Source of the DNA: PALSA-1006 sp041660815
Lineage (GTDB): Bacteria; Pseudomonadota; Gammaproteobacteria; Burkholderiales; Gallionellaceae
DNA length: 64,000 bases
Reading direction: 5' to 3'
Assembly: GCA_041660815.1 (NCBI GenBank)
Contig: JBAZVN010000010.1
Coordinates: 62,001-126,000, forward strand
The notes beneath the pieces were generated by a model. It saw only the letters and a program-made list of their open reading frames with translations. It was not told where the DNA came from and searched no databases. The translations under genes were made by a program, and so were the position numbers. Shown one piece after another: positions 37,722 through 48,255 of the stretch. Each line of letters starts with the position of its first letter. Position 1 is the first letter of the stretch.

Positions 37722-38651
37722 TTAGTCTTTCCTTTTAAATACGTACACTGCCGATTCCAGCTCCGGCGGCAACAGCAGCTTGGCCAATTGCGGGGCTTCT
37801 TCAAGCGTAAATTTGGTCTGCAGTTTGTAGTCTTTCCAGTTGCCGAAGGCAAACGTGTGGCGGCTGCCGATGACAATATAAAGCTGCACGCTGGGGGTGC
37901 TGAAGACGAATTTTTCGAAGTCGTTTTGCGCGGGCGGCCAGGAGCAAATAACCACTTCCGGCGCGTATTTGACAAGCGCTTCGCGTGCGTCCATTTTGAT
38001 CACCCATTCGGGATATTTTACCGCTTTGCTCCATCCGTAATTATCCGTGGCGCATATTACAACTCCTTGATTATTAAGGAATTTTGTTAGTGTTCCGTCG
38101 CCCGCGCCAATCTCCAGACAGCTTCTGCCCGCGATTAGTTTAGCCAGCTCGCCGATCAGTTCATGTGAATAAAAACAATAGATTCCGCGCGGCTGTACCA
38201 GAGACATGAGGCGTTTGCGTTGCCAGACCAGCGGCCAGAAAAGTTTGAACCAGAACAGTGCAGCCGGTTTGCGGATTAAATCCCGTTCAAACAAGAGCTT
38301 CTGCGCGATAAAACCGTTCCATAAATTGAAGCGTAACTTCCCCTTACTTGCCCCCGTGTCGGCAGCCAAGGTTGAAAGGCATAATTTTTTTACCGATTCG
38401 TGAGCAATGCGACTGCGCACATAATGAGATAGCATGGCCTGCTGATTTTGTTGGCGTTTTCCGGCGGATGACAGGGGCGCGGAAACCCGTTGCAAATAGT
38501 CTTTTAATTCCTGCGCAACACCGCGTTGCACAATGCCGGCAATTTCCTGTTGAACAACGTCCCAATCCTCGGGAAACTTTGCGCAAAGCTCATCCAGCGA
38601 GGGATTGGTATTCAACCAAGCCAGTGTATTTTTATAACTACTTGTTTTCAT
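37722..38651 (-). CDS. Putative SAM-dependent methyltransferase-fold protein
   Basis: A 309-residue protein. The C-terminal half has a class I methyltransferase core: CLEIGAGDGTLTKFL (motif I), VICATDNYGWSKAV (motif II acid) and PEVVICSWPPAQNDFEKFVF (an SWPP motif in the position of the catalytic NPPY-like loop). The N-terminal half is helical and unlike any domain I recall. It is convergent with the toxin gene (10 bp). The substrate is unknown; the SWPP loop recalls N-methyltransferases but this is weak. Confidence 0.65.
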   Translation of the reverse strand: MKTSSYKNTLAWLNTNPSLDELCAKFPEDWDVVQQEIAGIVQRGVAQELKDYLQRVSAPLSSAGKRQQNQQAMLSHYVRSRIAHESVKKLCLSTLAADTGASKGKLRFNLWNGFIAQKLLFERDLIRKPAALFWFKLFWPLVWQRKRLMSLVQPRGIYCFYSHELIGELAKLIAGRSCLEIGAGDGTLTKFLNNQGVVICATDNYGWSKAVKYPEWVIKMDAREALVKYAPEVVICSWPPAQNDFEKFVFSTPSVQLYIVIGSRHTFAFGNWKDYKLQTKFTLEEAPQLAKLLLPPELESAVYVFKRKD

Positions 38652-38795
38652 GGTATATTTTATATTTCAGGGAATTGTTTATCGTGCTGTATTTTAGCAG
38701 TCGCAAATGTTACGACATTTTGTCGACGACTTTGAGCATCAAGGTATAATTTGCCCAATAAAAAAATAATAATTCAAGCTTTCAGGGAACCCCAG

Positions 38796-39836
38796 ATGAT
38801 GCCGATCCGCTTTATCCGTCTGTTTGCATGCCTATTTTTGTTGTTATTTGCTTCGTCTGCGGTCTATGCGCGGGATGCCGGTAACGTTTACAGTTTGCTT
38901 ATTTTGGATTCGCAAATGGGCAATCCGTATGATGAAGTGCGCACGGCTTTAATTCAAGCACTCAACGGTTATGGTTTTCGCGAGGGAAAAAATCTGCGCG
39001 TTACGCTACGGGTGACCGGAAATGATGTTGTCGCGGGAGAGCAAACGCTGCGTGACGCGATGCAAAAAGATCACTACGATGTGATTTTTGTAGGCGGTAC
39101 GGTAGCCACTATTTCTGCTAAAAATGTGCTGTTGGGCAATGCAAAGCAGCCGGTGATATTTGGCTCGCCCACCGATCCGGTAGGCATCGGCGTCATTAAA
39201 GATTTTAGCAGCGCGCCGTTTGCCAATTTCACCGGGGTCTGTTATCCCGTCCCCCCTAAAGCGCGCTTGAAGTTTATCAGGCAGTTTTTACCGGGGGTAA
39301 AAACCTTGGGTTTGATCTATGCGGATATGCCGCAGTCGCACAGCTATAACAAATGGTTGCAGGATTTATTGGCCAATGATGCGGAGTTTAAAGGGCTCAA
39401 AATTATTTTCCGCCCGGTGCCGTTAATCACCGGAGAAAATGGCGATAAACAAATGGCTGATGCGGCGATTCCGTTGATAAAAGAGTTGGATGCGCAGGTT
39501 GATGCTTTTATCAAACCCAATGATCAACTCGGTACCCGACGCTTATTTGCCGAGACGGTTTATAAAACAGCGACTAAGCCTTTGATTGGCATCACCAGAG
39601 ATGATGTGATGGGGCATTGGGGTTCAACCGCAGTGATCTATCCTTCGCATAGCAGCATTGGCCAACAAACGGCGCGCATGATCAAAGAGATTTTTCAGGG
39701 AAAAAATACAGCTGAAATTTATCCGGAGTGGCCAAAAAAATATGGATTTGCGGTTGATTTACCCAAGGCCCGCCAATTTAAGATCGCTGTGCCGGTTGAG
39801 CTGCTGCAACTGGCCGGCGAGAATGTCGTTAAATAA
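38796..39836 (+). CDS. ABC-type substrate-binding protein (PF04392 type)
   Basis: A 346-residue periplasmic binding protein of the ABC_sub_bind family. A signal peptide (MMPIRFIRLFACLFLLLFAS) precedes YSLLILDSQMGNPYDEVRTAL and the conserved core VIFVGGTVATISAKNVL and PVIFGSPTDPVGIGVI. The ATG at 38796 is chosen because AGGGA lies seven bases before it, while an upstream TTG at 38751 would bury the signal peptide. No permease or ATPase gene follows; the next gene, 25 bp away, is a GGDEF-EAL receptor. It probably presents a ligand to that receptor. Confidence 0.85.
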   Translation: MMPIRFIRLFACLFLLLFASSAVYARDAGNVYSLLILDSQMGNPYDEVRTALIQALNGYGFREGKNLRVTLRVTGNDVVAGEQTLRDAMQKDHYDVIFVGGTVATISAKNVLLGNAKQPVIFGSPTDPVGIGVIKDFSSAPFANFTGVCYPVPPKARLKFIRQFLPGVKTLGLIYADMPQSHSYNKWLQDLLANDAEFKGLKIIFRPVPLITGENGDKQMADAAIPLIKELDAQVDAFIKPNDQLGTRRLFAETVYKTATKPLIGITRDDVMGHWGSTAVIYPSHSSIGQQTARMIKEIFQGKNTAEIYPEWPKKYGFAVDLPKARQFKIAVPVELLQLAGENVVK

Positions 39837-39861
39837 TTACACCTTTAAATACATATAGTTA

Positions 39862-42438
39862 ATGAAGCTAAACCGAAAAATCCTGCTACTCACTATCAGC
39901 ATTCTGTTTGTCGCGATGCTGGCGAGTTCTATCGTTAGCATTATCAGTTTTCGGAAAAACTATACCGAAGCGTTGATTTCTGGAAGTTACGGAATCGGTC
40001 AAAGTTTAAACAGCATTATTGGTGAAATGTTGGCGCTGGGATTGCCGCTGGAAAGTCTGGCGGGAATGGATAAAAAATTACGACAGTTGCTGGAAAGTAA
40101 TCCGCATATTAGTTATGTCGGTATTGCCGATCTGAAGGGCAAGGCGGTTTATCACAGCACGCCGGAATTGATCGGAAATGTGTTCAAGGATGAGGTGATG
40201 CAGAACAGTGCGGCATCGCTTAATCTGCTGACACAGACTTATCAGCGCTTTGATGGTAAAGAATATTTTGACGTGAGTTTGCCGATTTTTGATGCCAATA
40301 AAACGCATATCGGCGTGATTCGTTTGGGGTTTCTGACCGAGGTGGTCAACGCAAAAGTTCGCGATGCCATCATTCAGGTCACTATTAATTTCACCCTGGC
40401 TTTCATTTTAATATCATTTTTAATCAACTACTTGCTAATGAGGCTGGTGAGTAAGCCGGTGATCGCGTTATCCGAGCAGGCGCGAAAAATTGCCGGCGGA
40501 AAATTTGATGTGGCTCTGCCTGCGGCCAATAATGATGAAATCGGCGAGCTGTCGAATTCGATCAGCGTGATGGCGACCACCATCAAGTCCCAAATGGAGG
40601 ATTTAAAAAATTCCCGCGACGATCTGGATGTGCTGGTGCAGCAGCGCACGGCGCAATTGGGCGAGGCCAATACCCATCTGTTGGAGCAAAATCAGGAGCT
40701 GGAAAAAACCCTTGCTTTAAAAGACGAATTGGCCACCCAGCAACAAATTTCCGAGTCGAAATATCGCCTGCTATTTGAATCGAGTTCGGATGCGGTCATG
40801 CTGTTGGATGACAAGCATTTTATCGACTGCAACGAAGCGACTGTGAAAATGTTCGGTTGTCGCGATGTACAGGAACTCTGCACCCTGCACCCCGGGCAAA
40901 TGTCCCCTCCCACACAAGCCAATGGCGCCAACTCGATGGAGTTTGCCAAAAAGTATATTCAAGCGGCCTTCGACAATAAAAGTCAATTTTTTGAATGGAC
41001 ACACCGGCGCATGGATACGGGCGCCGACTTTCCGGCAGAGGTGTTGCTCAATTCATTAATGCTGGACGGCAAGCCGGTTTTGCAGGCGGTGGTGCGCGAT
41101 ATTTCCGAGCGAAAAGCCGCTGCGGAAGAAATTAATAATTTGGCATTTTTTGACCCGCTGACCGGCTTGCCCAATCGGCGTTTATTGCTGAACCGGCTTA
41201 AGCATTCTTTGGCCTCTATTTCGCGCACTAACCGGCAAGGTGCGCTGCTGTTTATCGACCTCGACAATTTTAAAACGTTAAACGACACGCTCGGGCATGA
41301 CATGGGTGATGTTTTGTTGTGCCAGGTAGCGCAGCGTCTTAACGGTTGCGTGCGGGAAGGTGATACCGTCGCGCGTTTGGGGGGCGATGAATTTGTCGTG
41401 ATGCTGGAAGATTTAAGCGGTCAAACCAATGCGGCAGCGGCCCAGGCCAAGGCGGTTTGCGAAAAAATTCTAAGTTCGCTGAACCAGCCCTATTTGTTGA
41501 ATTCGCTTGAATATCACAATACACCCAGCATTGGCGCCACCCTGTTTAGCGACCAGCAGAAATCAATCGATGAGCTGATGAAGCAGGCCGATATCGCCAT
41601 GTATCAATCAAAAAAAGCCGGGCGCAACACGCTGCGTTTTTTTGATCCGCAGATGCAGGAAACCATTACTGCGCGCGCCCATTTGGAAGATACTTTGCGC
41701 AGTGCGCTGGCGAATCACGAGTTTCAATTATATTTCCAGGTTCAAGTGGATCATCATCATCATCCCATGGGTGCCGAAGTGTTAATTCGCTGGATACATC
41801 CGCAGCACGGTTTGGTGGCGCCCGCGCACTTTATTCCCCTGGCGGAAGAGTCCGGCTTGATTCTCCCCATTGGGCTATGGGTGCTGAATACGGCGTGCGC
41901 CCAGCTTAGCGCCTGGCAGGAAAACATCCTTACCGCGCATTTGGTGTTGGCGGTGAACGTGAGTGCCAAGCAATTTCGGCAGCCGGATTTTGTGGCGCAA
42001 GTGTCAGACGCAATCAATTACCACGGAATTAATCCCAAGCTGCTTAAACTTGAGTTAACCGAAAGTATGCTGCTGGAAGATGTTGAGGCGACCATTGCCA
42101 CCATGAATGCCTTAAATATGCTGGGTGTGCAATTTTCGCTGGATGACTTTGGCACGGGTTATTCTTCGCTGCAATATCTGAAACGCTTGCCGTTGAATCA
42201 AATCAAAATCGACCAGTCGTTTGTGCGCGATCTGGTCATCGATCAAAGTGATCGCGCGATTGTGCGCACCATCATCGCCATGGCCGGCAGTCTTAATTTG
42301 AATATTATTGCCGAAGGCGTGGAAACAGAAGATCAGCGCCAACTCCTGTTGAGCAAAGGTTGTACCCATTATCAGGGCTATCTATTTAGCAGGCCGGTGC
42401 CGATCGAGTCGTTTGAAGCGCTCCTGCTGCACGTTTGA
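39862..42438 (+). CDS. Membrane GGDEF-EAL protein with HAMP and PAS domains
   Basis: An 858-residue c-di-GMP enzyme. TM1 spans about residues 7-27, a periplasmic domain follows, TM2 (VTINFTLAFILISFLINYLL) lies near 175-194, then HAMP, a coiled coil (VLVQQRTAQLGEANTHLLEQ onward), PAS, GGDEF (RLGGDEFVVMLED with an REGD inhibitory site) and EAL (EVLIRW, ELTES, DDFGTGYSS, KIDQSFV). Both catalytic domains look intact. Encoded directly after a solitary binding protein, as is its relative at 32327. The C-terminal halves of the two proteins are clearly paralogous while their sensors differ. Confidence 0.9.
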   Translation: MKLNRKILLLTISILFVAMLASSIVSIISFRKNYTEALISGSYGIGQSLNSIIGEMLALGLPLESLAGMDKKLRQLLESNPHISYVGIADLKGKAVYHSTPELIGNVFKDEVMQNSAASLNLLTQTYQRFDGKEYFDVSLPIFDANKTHIGVIRLGFLTEVVNAKVRDAIIQVTINFTLAFILISFLINYLLMRLVSKPVIALSEQARKIAGGKFDVALPAANNDEIGELSNSISVMATTIKSQMEDLKNSRDDLDVLVQQRTAQLGEANTHLLEQNQELEKTLALKDELATQQQISESKYRLLFESSSDAVMLLDDKHFIDCNEATVKMFGCRDVQELCTLHPGQMSPPTQANGANSMEFAKKYIQAAFDNKSQFFEWTHRRMDTGADFPAEVLLNSLMLDGKPVLQAVVRDISERKAAAEEINNLAFFDPLTGLPNRRLLLNRLKHSLASISRTNRQGALLFIDLDNFKTLNDTLGHDMGDVLLCQVAQRLNGCVREGDTVARLGGDEFVVMLEDLSGQTNAAAAQAKAVCEKILSSLNQPYLLNSLEYHNTPSIGATLFSDQQKSIDELMKQADIAMYQSKKAGRNTLRFFDPQMQETITARAHLEDTLRSALANHEFQLYFQVQVDHHHHPMGAEVLIRWIHPQHGLVAPAHFIPLAEESGLILPIGLWVLNTACAQLSAWQENILTAHLVLAVNVSAKQFRQPDFVAQVSDAINYHGINPKLLKLELTESMLLEDVEATIATMNALNMLGVQFSLDDFGTGYSSLQYLKRLPLNQIKIDQSFVRDLVIDQSDRAIVRTIIAMAGSLNLNIIAEGVETEDQRQLLLSKGCTHYQGYLFSRPVPIESFEALLLHV

Positions 42439-42508
42439 TTTTTGTCTTGAGTTTCTTTTCGGGTAAACTCCCCGTTTTATTTTTCATAACTTTTTGCAGG
42501 GAATCATC

Positions 42509-44176
<1,668 letters not shown>

Positions 44177-44183
44177 GCCAGTA

Positions 44184-44228
44184 TAGATGCCGTTTGCCCT
44201 GAGCAAGTCGAAGGGTGAACGGCATCTA
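44184..44228. repeat. REP-like palindrome after ettA
   Basis: TAGATGCCGTTTGCCCT and AGGGTGAACGGCATCTA pair along 17 bases with two mismatched or wobble positions, around GAGCAAGTCGA. The core (CCCTGAGCNNGTCGAAGGG) is a dispersed palindromic repeat seen in many Proteobacteria. It begins eight bases after the ettA stop and may end or stabilise the transcript. Confidence 0.75.
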
Positions 44229-44289
44229 CCCTATAACCGTTTAAGCTAAACTAGCATCAGACAGTTCGCCGCTAACCAAGGAGGTCATC

Positions 44290-44532
44290 ATGCAAGCCAT
44301 CGAATTTAACTCGCATCTTGAACACGGACAGATTGCAGTGCCCAAAACTCTCCATTTGGTAGAAGGTCAGCCAGTCAGGGTTTTGATCCTGCTGGACGAG
44401 GCCTCAGGCAAAAAAACAAGCCAAGCTGGTGGTGCAAAAAACGTGTGGGAGCGGACAGCCGGGGCTTGGCAGGGCGAGCAGTTGGTGCGTGAGCCGCAGG
44501 GCGAATACGAACAACGGCTGGACTTGGAATAA
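44290..44532 (+). CDS. Putative antitoxin of a PIN toxin pair
   Basis: An 80-residue protein beginning MQAIEFNSHLEHGQIAVPKTL, a beta-rich SpoVT/AbrB-like or related antitoxin fold, with a charged, probably disordered C-terminus (QLVREPQGEYEQRLDLE). AAGGAGG stands just before the ATG. Its stop codon shares one base with the start of the PIN toxin gene (TAATG), the arrangement expected of a type II module. The exact antitoxin family is uncertain; the role rests mainly on position. Confidence 0.75.
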   Translation: MQAIEFNSHLEHGQIAVPKTLHLVEGQPVRVLILLDEASGKKTSQAGGAKNVWERTAGAWQGEQLVREPQGEYEQRLDLE

Positions 44533-44939
44533 TGCTGTACTTGCCGGATACCAACGTCTGGATTCGTCACCTCAATCCTGCTCCATCTATCCTAAAAGCC
44601 AAGTTGTCGGCACATCCGCTTGGGCAGATCGCATTGTGCGATGTGGTGAAAGCTGAGCTGTATTACGGCGCATATAAAAGTGCACGGCGGGAAATAAATC
44701 TGGCACTGCTCAAAACGCTTTTCTCAGAATTTTCGAGTCTGCCTTTTGACGGCGAAGCCGCTCGGATATTCGGCGATATTCGCGCCGACCTTGCACGAAA
44801 AGGAAAAATCATCGGCCCTTATGATTTGCAGATTGCCGCGATTGCATTGGCTCATGACTGCGTTCTGGTCACGCACAATACGGGCGAGTTTTCACGTATT
44901 GTGGGGTTGAAGTTGGAAGATTGGGAAGCGGGGAAATGA
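44532..44939 (+). CDS. vapC: PIN-domain toxin VapC
   Basis: A 135-residue VapC-type ribonuclease. The acids are in YLPDTNVWIRHL (Asp), VVKAELYYGAYKSAR (Glu), IGPYDLQIAAIAL (Asp) and LVTHNTGEFSRI (Asn-Thr-Glu in place of the common NxxDF). Most VapC members cleave initiator tRNA or rRNA; the target here cannot be read. It pairs with the preceding antitoxin gene. Right after its stop lies the left member of an inverted repeat pair. Confidence 0.9.
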   Translation: MLYLPDTNVWIRHLNPAPSILKAKLSAHPLGQIALCDVVKAELYYGAYKSARREINLALLKTLFSEFSSLPFDGEAARIFGDIRADLARKGKIIGPYDLQIAAIALAHDCVLVTHNTGEFSRIVGLKLEDWEAGK

Positions 44940-44943
44940 TTGT

Positions 44944-44963
44944 GGAAACCGAGGTCTGTCCCC
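44944..44963 (-). repeat. Left copy of an inverted repeat bounding a three-gene cassette
   Basis: GGAAACCGAGGTCTGTCCCC here is, on the other strand, GGGGACAGACCTCGGTTTCC. It matches GGGGACAGACAACGGTTTCC at 47218-47237 in opposite orientation, 18 of 20 bases. GGGGACAGAC-type sequences often mark RAYT-related elements. Confidence 0.65.
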
Positions 44964-44996
44964 GTTGTATTTCTAAGCGAGTCAAAAGGGGCTGGT

Positions 44997-45824
44997 ATGT
45001 TTGAGGATGTTGGTAGAACGATCAAAGCAATTCTTTACGACAGAATCACTAGCCCACTCTTTGGAACATTTGTTCTATCTTGGTGTGGATGGAACTGGCG
45101 CCTGATTTTGTTATTTCTTACTGATTCATCCACGGCAGTCGTGAAGAAGTTTGAATATGTCGATTCAGATATATATCCGACAATCAGCGCAATTTTCATT
45201 CATGGACTCTTGTTGCCGCTAGCTACAACAGCATTTTTTATTTATGTATACCCTTGGTTTGCAAGAAAGGTGTATGGGCACTGGAGAGAGCAGCAGAATG
45301 AGTTAAAAAAACTTCAGCTTGAAAAGGATAGTGAGAAGCCGCTTACAAAAGAGGAAGCGCAAGAAATAACGAATCAGGCTCTGCTCTCGGAACTTCGATA
45401 TCAAGATGAGCGTGAAAAACGAGAAGTGAGGATCAGAGACTTGGAAAACTTGGTTAAGTCACTGCAACCAGAGGTCGGGCTCGTCCCGGCAAATGAGCCA
45501 GATAAGCCGAAGGACTCGTCAATTCAAACATTGAAAGAAAAATTTCCAAAAAATGGAATGACGTATTCAAGAGAAATTCAAGAAGGAATGTTTTCTGTAC
45601 TGCGAATGATCGACACTTTGGCACCGGGAAGTTCCATCGATAAAGACGACTTTATGAAGAAAGTTCCTAGTGACAGTGAACTATCCGAATTAGATAACAT
45701 CGTTGTCCTTCATTGTTTAGATAATCTTTTAGAGGAAAGATACGTCCGTATAACGCCACGCGGATATCTTTCTGTTACACCCAAAGGTAGATCCGCGCTC
45801 GTTAACAAAAAGTTTGAAATTTAG
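44997..45824 (+). CDS. Uncharacterised two-TM membrane protein with coiled coil and C-terminal wHTH-like domain
   Basis: A 275-residue protein with the ATG preceded by AAAGGGG. Its opening, ILYDRITSPLFGTFVLSWCG followed by WNWRLILLFL, matches a recurrent but unnamed membrane family (R-I-S/T-S-P-L-x-G-T-F ... W-N-W). A second TM (LLPLATTAFFIYVYPWF) follows near residue 90. Then comes a long charged helix (about residues 100-170, likely coiled coil), a linker and a C-terminal domain around residues 190-275. The end VRITPRGYLSVTPKGRSAL has the look of a winged-helix wing. Codon use is AT-richer than its neighbours, which suggests transfer. Function unknown. Confidence 0.7.
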   Translation: MFEDVGRTIKAILYDRITSPLFGTFVLSWCGWNWRLILLFLTDSSTAVVKKFEYVDSDIYPTISAIFIHGLLLPLATTAFFIYVYPWFARKVYGHWREQQNELKKLQLEKDSEKPLTKEEAQEITNQALLSELRYQDEREKREVRIRDLENLVKSLQPEVGLVPANEPDKPKDSSIQTLKEKFPKNGMTYSREIQEGMFSVLRMIDTLAPGSSIDKDDFMKKVPSDSELSELDNIVVLHCLDNLLEERYVRITPRGYLSVTPKGRSALVNKKFEI

Positions 45825-45878
45825 AAAATAATAGCTAATGGGGTTAGCTCAGCATCGCAATATTTTGTAAAAATCACA

Positions 45879-46577
45879 ATGAAAATTTCCCTCCCCTCTC
45901 TCTTTCTCATACTGCTTGCCGCCCTCCCTCCCACCGTCGCTGCGGCAGAGCCCGAGGTGATCTACTGGAACTCGGATGCGGGCAAGGCGTTGCGCGCCAG
46001 GATAGCGCCCGAAGAAGATTATTGGCAGCTCATTCCCTGGTTCACGGAGCAGGTGAACCAGACCTATTGCGGTGTGGCCAGCGCGGTGACGGTGCTGAAT
46101 GCGATGCCGATCAAGAAGCCGGTCGATCCCATCTATGCGCCGCATGCCTATTTCACGCAAAGCAATTTCTTTACGCCGGAGGTGGTGAAGGTCATCAGTC
46201 CGCAGACGGTGCGTAATCAGGGCATGACCCGCGATGAGATGGTGAAGACGCTGATGCGGCATGGAGTCAAGGCGGCGACTGTTGCGGGCGATAGCGTGGA
46301 TGAGTCTGCGCTGCGTGCGCTGGTGCAGAAGGCGATGGGCGATGACGGGCAGTTTGTGCTGGTGAACTTTTTGCGCGAGTCGTTGGGGCAGGCAGGCGGG
46401 GGACATTGGTCGGTGTTGGCGGCCTATGATGCGCAGTCGGATCGGGCGCTGATCCTCGATGTGTCGAAGTATATGTACGCCCCGGAGTGGGTCACTATCC
46501 ATACGATGCGCAAGGCGATAGACACGCTGGATACCACCAGCAACAGGGCGCGGGGGCTGGTGTTCGTGTCGCAATAG
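45879..46577 (+). CDS. Exported phytochelatin-synthase-like cysteine protease
   Basis: A 232-residue protein with a signal peptide (cleavage near VAAAEPE) and the papain-like core of prokaryotic phytochelatin synthases. The catalytic Cys is in NQTYCGVASAVTVLNA, the His in GGHWSVLAAYD and the Asp in ALILDVSKYMY. Bacterial members such as the Nostoc protein mainly hydrolyse glutathione and glutathione conjugates to gamma-Glu-Cys, with little peptide synthesis. It lacks the C-terminal metal-sensing domain of plant enzymes. It lies within the cassette bounded by inverted repeats, before a lipocalin gene. Confidence 0.88.
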   Translation: MKISLPSLFLILLAALPPTVAAAEPEVIYWNSDAGKALRARIAPEEDYWQLIPWFTEQVNQTYCGVASAVTVLNAMPIKKPVDPIYAPHAYFTQSNFFTPEVVKVISPQTVRNQGMTRDEMVKTLMRHGVKAATVAGDSVDESALRALVQKAMGDDGQFVLVNFLRESLGQAGGGHWSVLAAYDAQSDRALILDVSKYMYAPEWVTIHTMRKAIDTLDTTSNRARGLVFVSQ

Positions 46578-46669
46578 CTTTTGAAGTGCAATGAGCATCA
46601 GGTAGTCACTCAGTAAAGCGCTGCACTTGTTGACGATTTGAAATCCCCATAGACCTCTGCGAAGGAAGA

Positions 46670-47194
46670 ATGATGAAAAAGCTCCTGATGTCCTTTGCGT
46701 TGTTGCTGACTGGTTGTGTCGGGCTTCCCGAAAACGTTAAACCTGTCGATCATTTCAATTCGGATAAATACCTCGGCAAGTGGTTTGAGATCGCCAGGCT
46801 GGATCATTCATTTGAGCGCGGTCTCTCCAAGGTGAGCGCAAGTTACAGCCTGCGAGATGACGGTGGCATCCGTGTGATCAATCGCGGTTACGATGCGCAA
46901 AAACAGCAGTGGAAAGAAGCCGAGGGCAAGGCCTATTTCGTGAATGGCACCGATCAAGGTTATCTGAAGGTGTCTTTCTTCGGCCCATTTTATGGCGCTT
47001 ATATTGTGGTTGAACTGGATCAGGATGATTACCAATATTCACTGGTCAGCGGGCCGGATAAATCCTATTTGTGGATTTTGTCGCGCATGCCACAGATGAA
47101 TCAAGAGACTCAAAAACGCCTTGTGGAAAAAGCGGCTGCATTGGGGTTTGATACGGGCAAGCTGATTTTTGTAGAGCAAGACAGTAGAAACTAG
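46670..47194 (+). CDS. blc: Outer-membrane lipocalin (Blc family)
   Basis: A 174-residue lipoprotein with lipobox LLLTGC (lipidated Cys near residue 16) and a lipocalin domain: YLGKWFEIARLDHSFERGL (the GxW signature), then FFGPFYGAYIVVELD and YLWILSRMPQM. Bacterial lipocalins sit in the outer membrane and bind lysophospholipids under envelope stress. A second ATG three bases downstream has better spacing from GAAGGAAG and may be the true start. It is the last gene of the cassette; the right inverted repeat starts 23 bp after its stop. Confidence 0.92.
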   Translation: MMKKLLMSFALLLTGCVGLPENVKPVDHFNSDKYLGKWFEIARLDHSFERGLSKVSASYSLRDDGGIRVINRGYDAQKQQWKEAEGKAYFVNGTDQGYLKVSFFGPFYGAYIVVELDQDDYQYSLVSGPDKSYLWILSRMPQMNQETQKRLVEKAAALGFDTGKLIFVEQDSRN

Positions 47195-47217
47195 TGGGGC
47201 GGCATCACATGACAATA

Positions 47218-47237
47218 GGGGACAGACAACGGTTTCC
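47218..47237 (+). repeat. Right copy of the inverted repeat bounding the cassette
   Basis: GGGGACAGACAACGGTTTCC, inverted relative to 44944-44963 with two differences. The copies enclose 2.25 kb containing the two-TM protein, the phytochelatin-synthase-like protease and the lipocalin. Confidence 0.65.
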
Positions 47238-47359
47238 GAATTGAAATAGGGCAGTGGAACCTCAGGGACTGACTAAACGAATCGCAAAGCTAATAGCATC
47301 GCAATAGTTTTCCTATCGCGACACGGAGTAAAAGCTGAAGCATCTACGGAGATCACATC

Positions 47360-48202
47360 ATGAAAACCGACCTGATTTACTCCCTGACAGATAACTTTGA
47401 AGCGCATGCACAGCAGACCGAAGGCGGGGTTGAGTTCTGGCTTGCGCGTGATCTCCAGCATCTGTTGGGTTATACCGAGTGGCGGAATTTCACTGCCGTT
47501 ATATCCAAAGCGAAAACAGCCTGCGAAGTATCCGGGCACGCTATTTCGGATCATTTTGTTGACGTCAACAAAACGATCCAAATGCCCAAGGGGGCTGAGA
47601 AAGAAGTCGAGGACATCATGCTTAGCAGGTACGCCTGTTACCTCGTGGCACAGAACGGTGATCCGAGGAAGCAGGAGATTGCCTTTGCCCAGACTTACTT
47701 CGCCATCCAGTCACGTCGGGCAGAGTTGATTGAGCAGCGCTTGCTGGAAGCAGAACGTATCTCCGCCCGTAAAAAACTCACCACAACAGAGAAAGAATTA
47801 TCTCAGGTTATCTACGAGCAAACGGGAGGCAATCAGGATTTCGCTTTGATCCGCAGTAAAGGCGACCATGCCCTGTTTGGTAAATCCACTCAGGCGATGA
47901 AAACGCAATGGAAAGTGCCGGACAGTCGTCCCTTGGCTGATTTTGCGCCCACTATCATTCTCAAGGCCAAGGACTTCGCCGCAGAAATTACTATTTTCAA
48001 TGCCAAGCAAAACAGGCTGACGAGTGAGGGGGCGATCTCCAGCGAACACGTCACCAACAATGAAGCCGTCCGCAAAACCTTGCTCGAACGCGGTATACGT
48101 CCCGAAAGTTTGCCTGCCGCAGAGGATGTGAAGAAGGTGGAGCGCCGCCTTGCTTCGGAAGAAAAGAAGTCGCTGAAAAATCCCGATGCGTTGGATAAAT
48201 AA
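47360..48202 (+). CDS. dinD: DNA damage-inducible protein D (DinD)
   Basis: A 280-residue DinD homologue. The N-terminal BRO-N-like domain shows FWLARDLQHLLGYTEWRNF, and the middle has DIMLSRYACYLVAQNGDPRK and AFAQTYFAIQSRRAELIEQR, both hallmark segments. E. coli DinD is SOS-induced and inhibits RecA filament activities. I see no clear CTGT-N8-ACAG LexA box in the 165 bp upstream, so SOS control is not shown here. The C-terminal part (SEHVTNNEAVRKTLLERGIR) is conserved. Often found on mobile or accessory DNA. Confidence 0.92.
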   Translation: MKTDLIYSLTDNFEAHAQQTEGGVEFWLARDLQHLLGYTEWRNFTAVISKAKTACEVSGHAISDHFVDVNKTIQMPKGAEKEVEDIMLSRYACYLVAQNGDPRKQEIAFAQTYFAIQSRRAELIEQRLLEAERISARKKLTTTEKELSQVIYEQTGGNQDFALIRSKGDHALFGKSTQAMKTQWKVPDSRPLADFAPTIILKAKDFAAEITIFNAKQNRLTSEGAISSEHVTNNEAVRKTLLERGIRPESLPAAEDVKKVERRLASEEKKSLKNPDALDK

Positions 48203-48255
48203 GAATGCTCTTGGCAACCTGCTTGCTGATAAAGAGTTGAAGGAGATTTGCAAAA

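Noticed and set aside
47195..47359. LexA box upstream of dinD
   Set aside because: No CTGT-N8-ACAG match or close variant was found, so SOS control could not be supported from the sequence.
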